Source of the DNA: Chaenocephalus aceratus
Lineage: Eukaryota; Chordata; Actinopteri; Perciformes; Channichthyidae
Direction: 5' to 3'
Assembly (NCBI GenBank): GCA_023974075.1
Contig: JAMFTG010000292.1
Coordinates: 73,501 to 137,500, forward strand
DNA length: 64,000 bases
Made by a program: the position numbers and the translations under genes. Below are positions 56,540 to 64,000 of the stretch, piece after piece. Within the stretch, counting starts at the first letter, position 1, and the number at the start of each line of letters is the position of its first letter. The notes beneath the pieces were generated by a model. The model did not search any database. It was not told the origin of the DNA and saw only the letters and a list, made by a program, of their open reading frames with translations.

Positions 56540-57345
56540 TAATAATAATAATACATTGCATTTCAAAGCGCTTTTCCAGGTGCTCAAAGACGCTTTACAG
56601 TGGTGATAAAACATGATAAAATAACATTTAAAAGTTATGAAAACAGCAATACAGCATAATTCACAGATTAAAAGCCAGTCTGAAGAGGTGTGTTTTGGTC
56701 AGGGTTTTGAAAGTGGGGGGGTCGGTGCAGTCTCTGATGTGTTGTGGGAGGGAGTTCCAGAGGGTGGGGGCAGCGATGGAGAAGGCTCTATCCCCCCAGT
56801 TTCGGAGCTTGGTTTTCTTGGGGATAGAGAGGAGGTTCGCTTCTGATGAGCGAAGGCTGCGGGAAGGGGTGTAGCGGTGGATCAGGTCGGAGAGGTAGGG
56901 GGAGCCTGGTTATTGAGAGCTTTGTGTGTTAGCAGAAGGATTTTGAAGTGTATTCGTTGACGGACAGGGAGCCAGTGCAGGTTTTGAAGGACGGGGGTGA
57001 TGTGGTCTCTGGAGCGGGTGTGGGTGAGGAGGCGGACAGCGCAGTTCTGGATGTATTGTAGTTTATTTAGGATTTTGGATGATGAACCATACAGGATGCT
57101 GTTGCAGTAGTCCAGTCTTGAAGTGACAAATGCGTGGATGAGGGTTTCAGCAGCCGGGGAGGTGAGTGAGGGACGGAGGCGGGCAATGTTTTTCAGATGG
57201 AAGAAGGCGGTCCTGGTGATGTGGTTTGTGGGTTTGTCAAATTTGAGCTGGCTGTCAAAGATTACTCCAAGGTTGCGAAAAGGTCTTTCTGCGTCTTTAC
57301 TGGCTCCATCTGGTTGACGAGTGCTCTGGTGCCTGTTCCAGGGAG
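56540..57345 (-). pseudogene. CR1/Rex-like LINE reverse transcriptase C-terminus
   Basis: On the minus strand from about 57,310: RNLGVIFDSQLKFDKPTNHI, HLKNIARLRPSLTSPAAETL, a RLDYCNSILYGSSSKILNKL block, and ITPVLQNLHWLPVRQRIHFK, open to about 56,885. After a frameshift, the C-terminus (FKTLTKTHLFRLAFNL) ends near 56,650. The 3' tail has AAAGCGCTTTGAAATGC and an ATT run (56,541-56,556 on plus). The RT catalytic motifs lie upstream of the truncation. Similar to, but not the same subfamily as, the LINE at 38,823. Confidence 0.85.
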
Positions 57346-57801
57346 AGGAACGGAGGGAAGGCACTCCCACACAAACCTACAATACTGTGACTTTCATTTT
57401 CTTTTATGTCACAAATCACAACCTGCTCAGACAGAAAGCCTGGAAATGAGGCGACACCGCAGACGGAAGTGCAGCATGGGAACTTCTCGAGGCCACGCTA
57501 ACGATGCCTGGATGTACAGGAGGTGCGTTAGCGTGTGTGTGATTGGATTTCCAGAGGACAAGAGAGGAATGTGAATTCGATTTGATTTGAGTTGATTTGA
57601 TTTGGCATGCCGGCCGGAGAGGGAAATGTCAAAGTGCACGTGGAAACACAACAACGCCAAAGGATGGGGGAAACCGAGGTTACTATCAGCTGTTCCACCA
57701 GCATGACTTCAGGTGGCACTCCTACAAGAGAAAGACTCTGAGAGACATCTGACATCTCCTGTCGAACAGGGTGCACAAGAAGAAGCCTCAGAGAGCCTCT
57801 C

Positions 57802-58045
<244 letters not shown>

Positions 58046-58393
58046 CCCCTGACGCCAGTCTCGGTTTCAGACACGCAGGAAATGAGCAGCATATGTCCTC
58101 ATGTTGGTCATTTGTTTGCAAGGTCGTGTTGTCACTGTAACCCGACCCCTCTTAATAATTACTCAGCGGAGACCTTTATGCCGACACCATGTGCTGCAAC
58201 GTCCTGAGATCACACATGAAATACAAATGAATGGGGTTTTTCTTAGAGAGCAGAGCTGATCATCATCGAGTGATTTTAAATAAAAGTTCTGTGTATCTCA
58301 AAAATCTCCTGTGGACGGATTTATTTTTGTCTCCCAGCTTTTGGGTTGGATGTCATCATCATCATAACATCACTGTACCCAGCCATAGAGAGG

Positions 58394-58412
58394 TGTGTGT
58401 GTGTGTGTGCGT

Positions 58413-58488
<76 letters not shown>
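58394..58488. repeat. (TG)n microsatellite
   Basis: About 95 bp of TG with a few CG steps near the start. Confidence 0.96.
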
Positions 58489-58489
<1 letters not shown>

Positions 58490-58647
58490 ATGATGCCACT
58501 GTCGGCCACATGTGCCACAGGGGACATGTCATAAATGGGTTGGATTTTGGATGCCAGAGGATGTCGTTCTTGTCAAACAGAAACACTCTGGTAATGACGA
58601 CACAATGTTCCTGGTACCAGTACTTTACTACACTACTTTTTATTTGA

Positions 58648-60070
58648 CTTTCTACTTCTCACATGTTGAACTCAAATACTTGTACTTTCTACTTCTCACA
58701 TGTTGAACTGAAATACCTGTACTTTCTACTTCTTACATGTTGAACCCAAATACCTGTACTTTCTACTTCTTACATGTTGAACCCAAATACCTGTACTTTC
58801 TACTTCTTACATGTTGAACCCAAATACCTATACTTTCTACTTCTTACATGTTGAACCCAAATACCTATACTTTCTACTTCTTACATGTTGAACTCAAATA
58901 CCTGTACTTTCTACTTCTTACATGTTGAACCCAAATACCTGTACTTTCTACTTCTCACATGTTGAACTCAAATACCTGTACTTTCTACTTCTCACATGTT
59001 GAACTCAAATACCTGTACTTTCTACTTCTTACATGTTGAACTCAAATACCTGTACTTTCTACTTCTTACATTTTGAACTCAAATACCTGTACTTTCTACT
59101 TCCTACATGTTGAACACAAATACCTGTACTTTCTACTTCTTACATGTTGAACTCAAATACCTGTACTTTCTGATTCTTACATGTTGAACACAAATACCTG
59201 TACTTTCTGATTCTTACATGTTGAACACAAATACCTGTACTTTCTACTTCTTACATGTTGAACACAAATACCTGTACTTTCTACTTCTTACATGTTGAAC
59301 ACAAATACCTGTACTTTCTACTTCTTACATGTTGAACACAAATACCTGTACTTTCTACTTCTCACATGTTGAACACAAATACCTGTACTTTCTGATTCTT
59401 ACATGTTGAACACAAATACCTGTACTTTCTACTTCTTACATGTTGAACCCAAATACCTGTACTTTCTACTTCTTACATGTTGAACACAAATACCTGTACT
59501 TTCTGATTCTTACATGTTGAACCCAAATACCTGTACTTTCTACTTCTTACATGTTGAACACAAATACCTGTACTTTCTGATTCTTACATGTTGAACACAA
59601 ATACCTGTACTTTCTACTTCTCACATGTTGAACACAAATACCTGTACTTTCTGATTCTTACATGTTGAACACAAATACCTGTACTTTCTACTTCTTACAT
59701 GTTGAACACAAATACCTGTACTTTCTACTTCTTACATGTTGAACACAAATACCTGTACTTTCTACTTCTTACATGTTGAACACAAATACCTGTACTTTCT
59801 ACTTCTTACATGTTGAACTCAAATACCTGTACTTTCTACTTCTTACATGTTGAACTCAAATACCTGTACTTTCTACTTCTTACATGTTGAACACAAATAC
59901 CTGTACTTTCTACTTCTTACATGTTGAACACAAATACCTGTACTTTCTACTTCTTACATGTTGAACTCAAATACCTGTACTTTCTACTTCTCTCATGTTG
60001 AACTCAAATACCTGTACTTTCTACTTCTTACATGTTGAACTCAAATACTTGTACTTTCTACTTCTCTCAT
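58648..60070. repeat. 37-bp minisatellite, about 38 units
   Basis: The unit is GTACTTTCTACTTCTTACAT followed by GTTGAACACAAATACCT. The variants cluster: AACCCAAA at left, AACACAAA (often with CTGATTC) in the middle, AACTCAAA at right. 37 is not a multiple of three, so it has no long frame. Flanks CAGTACTTTACTACACTAC (left) and ACTTGAGTAAAG motifs (60,372-60,460) suggest that the array lies inside a dispersed element rich in ACTTTTACTT motifs. Confidence 0.96.
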
Positions 60071-60780
60071 TTCCCAAACAGCTGGTTCCTTTAGTCTGAA
60101 TGTGTGTTTGGTGCGTGATCATTATTCTTTAGAGTCACTGCGTGCCTATTGGTTGGAACACGATCCGTGTATCCATCACTTCCTGGTCTTCTCTAAAGAA
60201 GAGGGACCAATGGAAACGTTGTCATGTTGCCGTTGTTCAGCATGGAAACATTCATTAGCTAACAATGACATTATTGTTTATATTAATACAAAGGGATGTC
60301 AGGTACTCTTTAAAACAGCTGCTAGTTATGGGTACTTTTCACTGAAGTACACTTCAAAGCCTCTTTACTTTTACTTGAGTAAAGAAGTTTAGTCAGTACT
60401 TCTACTTTCACCAGAGTATTTTTAAACACGGGTATCTGTACTCTACTTGAGTAAAGCATGTGTGCACTTTTGCCACCTTCACCTCCCCCTCACCATCTGC
60501 CAGCCTGCATATTGTTACAGTACGACAGTGAAAGACGGTCAGAGCTGCTCAGAATACAGTCAGTGTGAATTGCAGCATAACAGTGAGAGTGCACCTTAAT
60601 CAACTTTGGAATATAAATGACGAGCAAATCGGTGTCAGAAAATGAATAGAAATGACCCTGAATAGTGGCGCACGGTCACATGACTACACGTTACCACGTC
60701 AAGCTAAGCTTCCAGGTCGGAGACAATAGATTGGGAGATATTTAAAAGTAAATCAACTTCTCAGAATCCTATATGGTCCT

Positions 60781-60821
<41 letters not shown>

Positions 60822-61374
60822 ATTGTATTTGAAAGGTGCCTTTTAAGGACACCCTACTTATTTAAATCATTAGCTCTTAAAGGTCATTTTTAATTGCACC
60901 AGTAGCCAGAGCCAAGACCGTTGGAAAGCTAACGGTGGCTAACAGAATGCTATAGCGCTTGCCATTAGAGGGCCAGTAGATGGGGGAAATTCAGGTTATT
61001 TTATACCCAGCAGTCTCACCATGTTGGCTTTATGTGCCTGAGAACCTTCACAGGAATAAACGAGCACCCCCTGCGTCCAGTTCTCTTTAAAGATGGCACA
61101 AAGCATGGCTGTAGACTCTTAGCTTTGTAATTCAAAACCTTCTTCAGAGTTCATGTCATGTAGAATGACCTCCAATGCTTTCAAGAAGATACTGAGCAAC
61201 AACTGAAGAAGAAAATATGAAGTTATACTCCTGTGCACAATCAGCAGGCACGCCTTTTCTCTTCCGGCTAAATGGTGACGAAAGAAAGGTCAGGCAGGCA
61301 GATTACTTTCATCAGGTTTTTTGATACGTTTTTTCATTTTCATTTAATCGTTCGGCAATGCACATTGATGAACA
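60071..61374. other. Non-coding interval with (AAT)n tract
   Basis: The open frame at 60,102-60,392 has no recognisable domain. A (TAA)n tract at 60,782-60,821 precedes a retroelement-tail-like CATTGTATTTGAAAGGTGCC. Nothing else is supported. Confidence 0.5.
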
Positions 61375-61382
61375 CTTTAGAC

Positions 61383-61802
61383 CAGTGGTGTCAAACTCAA
61401 GGCCCGGGGGCCAAATCCGGCCCGCAACTTCATTTTATGTGGCCCTGCAAGAGCTTGCAAGGAATATAATTTTCCGTATTTTTTTATTATACGGTTACAT
61501 GCCGCTTTACAGAAGCACGTTGCCAATAAACTACATGTCCCACAATGCATCTCATTTTGTGACATGTGCACTGAAGAGACTTGCAATTATTTGCCCAAGA
61601 CTTCTGCTTTCAGACGTAGTTAATTATGTAGTTATTACCCTATCCCATAGTAATCAAATGCAGAGGCAATAATGTCATATAATACATACATATATACATA
61701 TTTATATATGTATATTTATATAGTCTTAAAGTTACAACCGGCCCTTTGAGTGCAACCAGAATGCTGATGTGGCCCGCGATGAAATTGAGTTTGACACCCC
61801 TG
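61383..61802. mobile_element. hAT-like MITE, third family
   Basis: A 420-bp element with ends CAGTGGTGTCAAACTCAAGG and GAGTTTGACACCCCTG, flanked by CTTTAGAC (61,375-61,382) and CTCTAGAC (61,803-61,810), 7 of 8 bases identical. GGCCCGGGGGCC and GGCCCGCGATG lie just inside the ends. A TA-rich stretch lies at 61,680-61,725. No coding capacity. Confidence 0.9.
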
Positions 61803-61942
61803 CTCTAGACAAATAATGCTTCAAATGTAAATATGCCGGATTTAAGCTCTGAGCTAATTACCACCCGTAGTCCCGTCACATACAAGATTTAAGAACATGA
61901 CATTTATATAGCAAAAATAAATACATGCTATGCAGAAAGAGC

Positions 61943-62356
61943 TGCACGTTCGAACAGAACGAGATCGCGGATACAAGCGGCCGAGATGGGTTTTCTCCGC
62001 AGGGTGGCTGGCGTCTCCCTGAGGGATAAGGTGAGAGGTTCGGTCATCAGGGAGGGACTCGGAGTGGAGCCGCTCCTCCTCCGCGTCGAAAGGAGCCAGT
62101 TGAGGTGGTTCAGGCACCTAGTTAGGATGCCACCTGGGCGCCTCCCTAGGGAGGTGTTCCAGGCACGTCCAGCTGGGAAGAGACCGAGGGGTAGACCTAG
62201 GACCAGGTGGAGGGATTATATCTCTTCTGGCCTGGGGGCGCCTTGGGACCCCCCAGTCAGAGCTGGTTGATGAGGGGAGAGGAAAGTTTGGGGCTCTCTG
62301 CTGGAACTGATACCCCGAGACCCGACCACGGGTAAGCGGGAGAAGATGGATGGATG
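61943..62356 (+). mobile_element. RTE-like LINE 3' fragment (same tail as 4,226 element)
   Basis: A 414-bp insertion flanked by a perfect 11-bp duplication GCAGAAAGAGC (61,932-61,942; 62,357-62,367). The plus strand encodes the C-terminus of an RTE-like ORF (AAEMGFLRRVAGVSLRDKVR, VEPLLLRVERSQLRWFRHLV, RPRGRPRTRWRDYI). It ends GGGTAAGCGGGAGAAGATGG plus ATGG repeats. It is simply 5'-truncated and inserted in an older LINE. Confidence 0.87.
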
Positions 62357-62459
62357 GCAGAAAGAGCATGTCATACACAAGTATTTATCACATGACAGTA
62401 CAATGTAGCAGCAACGACATATTAAGTGCAAGAGATGTTGCAAGAGCTACATAAAGTGC

Positions 62460-63557
62460 ACGAGGAGATAGCCCTGTGTTAAAGTGCACTTAGCGGTGAT
62501 CGCACGTCTGTCTGTTTCTCAACCATTCTTTGAGTTGACCTTTGAAGCTATTGAGAGTGGGACAACGCGTGTCTCAGTGGGAGGCTGTTCCACAAAGAGC
62601 TGCCTTTGATGGAAAGTACATTGTGTCCAAAAGTGGTCCGTCTGCGGTGGACCTCACAGTCTCCTCTGGGTTCTGACCTGGTGCAGCGTCCAGTGTGTGT
62701 TTAGTGGATGAATTCCCCTGAGGGTTAGGGGTTATAAATAAAACACATACTCTTAAAAGACTTAAAATATTCAAAACTCAATACATGGTGTTTCTCCAGG
62801 ACGGTGCAGAGGTGGTATGAATGTGGCTTTCTGTCAAACACCTCGATGGCTCTCTTGAACAGCTGTTCTCTGGGTTTCAGGTTTGTGGCTCAAGCAAACG
62901 ACCAGTTTGTCAAACAGTATTCAATGTGGGACAGAATCACAGAGGAGGTGTGACTTTGCAGCTTTGACAGTTAAAGGTGGGGTAGGTAAGTTTCAGAAAC
63001 CGGCTCGAGATACACTTTTTGTTATATTCCATGGAATGCTCTTAACATCCCGATAGCAATGAATATCTGAAGTGCTTTGACAACAAATCCATAACAAAAT
63101 GTCATCTGTAGAAGCTGTGATACTGTAAAAAGTACAACCTACCTGCCTGTCAGCCTTCCATCGGGGCACAAACTTATCTCGCGCCCTCATTGGTCATGTG
63201 CGCGTTCGTGTGTGTTGGGGGAGGGGCTCTGTGAGGAAGTGGCAGATTTTCTCCGGTTGTGTATTTTCAAATTCTAGCGATCTCGAGCCGGTTTCTCAAA
63301 CTTACCTACCCCACCTTTAAGAGAGGTCTAATTTGTTTAAAATGTTGCAAGTTGAATTTAACGGTATTGGATACTTTCTTAATATGTTTCTTAAAAGTCA
63401 AGTTCGAGTCTAGTATGACTCCGAGATACTTGAAGTGGGCGACTAGTTCTATTTCTGCTCCGTTTAAAAACACGTTGGAAACTTCAACTTTGACTGGTTG
63501 TTTACTGAACATTGTGCAATTTGCAAAGTCATAAAATGTTCTTTTACAGCAAACCAA
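62460..63557 (-). pseudogene. LINE reverse transcriptase C-terminus, split by a TTAA MITE
   Basis: Minus strand: the segment 63,557-63,321 encodes a FAHFKYLGVILDSNLTFKKH-type block and FNLQHFKQIRPLL. The MITE 62,975-63,316 follows. The frame then resumes with VKAAKSHTSSVILSH (short of the full block) and continues, with stops, to NVLSIKGSSLWNSLP near 62,580. The 3' untranslated part probably continues to about 61,850 and contains the 61,943-62,356 insertion. This belongs to the CR1/Rex superfamily by motif order and is inactive. Confidence 0.8.
62975..63316. mobile_element. TTAA-target MITE (family P), copy 2
   Basis: A 342-bp element bounded by TTAA on both sides (62,971-62,974; 63,317-63,320), with ends AGGTGGGGTAGGTAAGTTT and AAACTTACCTACCCCACCT, a perfect 19-bp inverted repeat. 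Removing it with one TTAA restores the LINE reading RPLLTVKAAK. Same family as 17,582-17,890, in opposite orientation. Confidence 0.93.
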
Positions 63558-63560
63558 TAA

Positions 63561-64000
63561 TTCATGCAGACGTTGAAGTAATCAGGACTGAGCACGGTTT
63601 TAAACTGCCATAGTAATAACAACCTGTAACGTCCGCTTTCTGCTGAAGGAAAGCTACTTCCTGATGAATTAACACCGGGGCTCCCACTGAAGCCCGGAGC
63701 CACTGGCTTTATGAGGACCGTAAATCAAAACGGCACAGATATGTAATTTATTTTCTATGTCACAAAGTTTCTGTCTTTATTGGAGACTCGCGGAGAAGTA
63801 TAGCGTTGGTGGTGTTCCTCCTTTTGGTGAGATTACAATGAATAAAATATAAACTTCTCTGTCTGTCATCAATGGCGCTGATGATATAATTCCCCTCGTT
63901 ATCAAGGTTGGCGTCCCAGCTGCTGCGTGAAGTTATAATTAGAGATATATATATAACCTTAATTATGATTATCTCATTAGACATCAGCGATCTAATCAAA
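63561..64000. other. Non-coding interval at right edge
   Basis: The minus-strand frame 63,760-63,999 has no recognisable domain. On that strand, CCAATAAAGACAGAAACTTT resembles a polyadenylation-type end of a transcript or retroelement, but no second copy is available to compare. Confidence 0.35.

Overview
This is a stretch of vertebrate nuclear DNA, almost certainly from a ray-finned (teleost, probably percomorph) fish. It has one recognisable host exon, an Kv6-type potassium-channel exon on the minus strand. It also has very dense transposable-element debris of fish type (L1, L2/CR1-like and RTE-like LINEs, tRNA-derived SINEs, hAT, PIF/Harbinger and TTAA-target MITEs), long (CA)n tracts, and no bacterial-style operons. 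There is no CRISPR array, phage or prokaryotic gene cluster. Most long open frames are artefacts of tandem repeats whose period is a multiple of three.

Layout. 1-8.7 kb: CA repeats, then a decayed L1 on the minus strand (ORF1 about 8.1-6.6 kb, ORF2 about 6.1-2.1 kb). It is interrupted by a short RTE-like derivative (4,226-4,796, 10-bp target duplication) and by a Harbinger-like element (6,907-7,439) that still encodes a MADF/Myb-like segment. 8.3-17.9 kb: a mosaic of foldback elements, SINEs, hAT-like elements and TTAA elements, including a 21-bp minisatellite. 18.7-29.6 kb: a 10.9-kb array of about 190 copies of a 57-bp unit. 30,971-31,762: first coding exon of a kcng4-like gene. 31.9-40.6 kb: nested repeats, a 520-bp tetranucleotide tract, an L2-like reverse transcriptase ORF, a hAT-like element with a BED zinc-finger exon, and another LINE. 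40.97-42.37 kb: a second, younger array of the same 57-bp unit. 42.4-64 kb: mostly non-coding DNA with further nested LINE/MITE insertions, two LINE ends lying tail to tail, very long CA/TG tracts, and a 37-bp minisatellite of about 38 units (58.65-60.07 kb).

The most distinctive feature is the 57-bp satellite. Both arrays begin directly after the same dispersed repeat (called family A here), and array 2 ends in what looks like the natural 3' end of that repeat. The simplest reading is that the satellite grew from the tail of a mobile repeat, at two places about 11 kb apart on either side of the channel exon. The rest of the channel gene is not visible: if the gene is intact, its next intron must contain the whole 10.9-kb array and run past the left edge of the window.

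All family assignments come from reading the sequence; no database search was possible. TIR and target-duplication calls were made by direct base comparison and are the most secure of the mobile-element statements.
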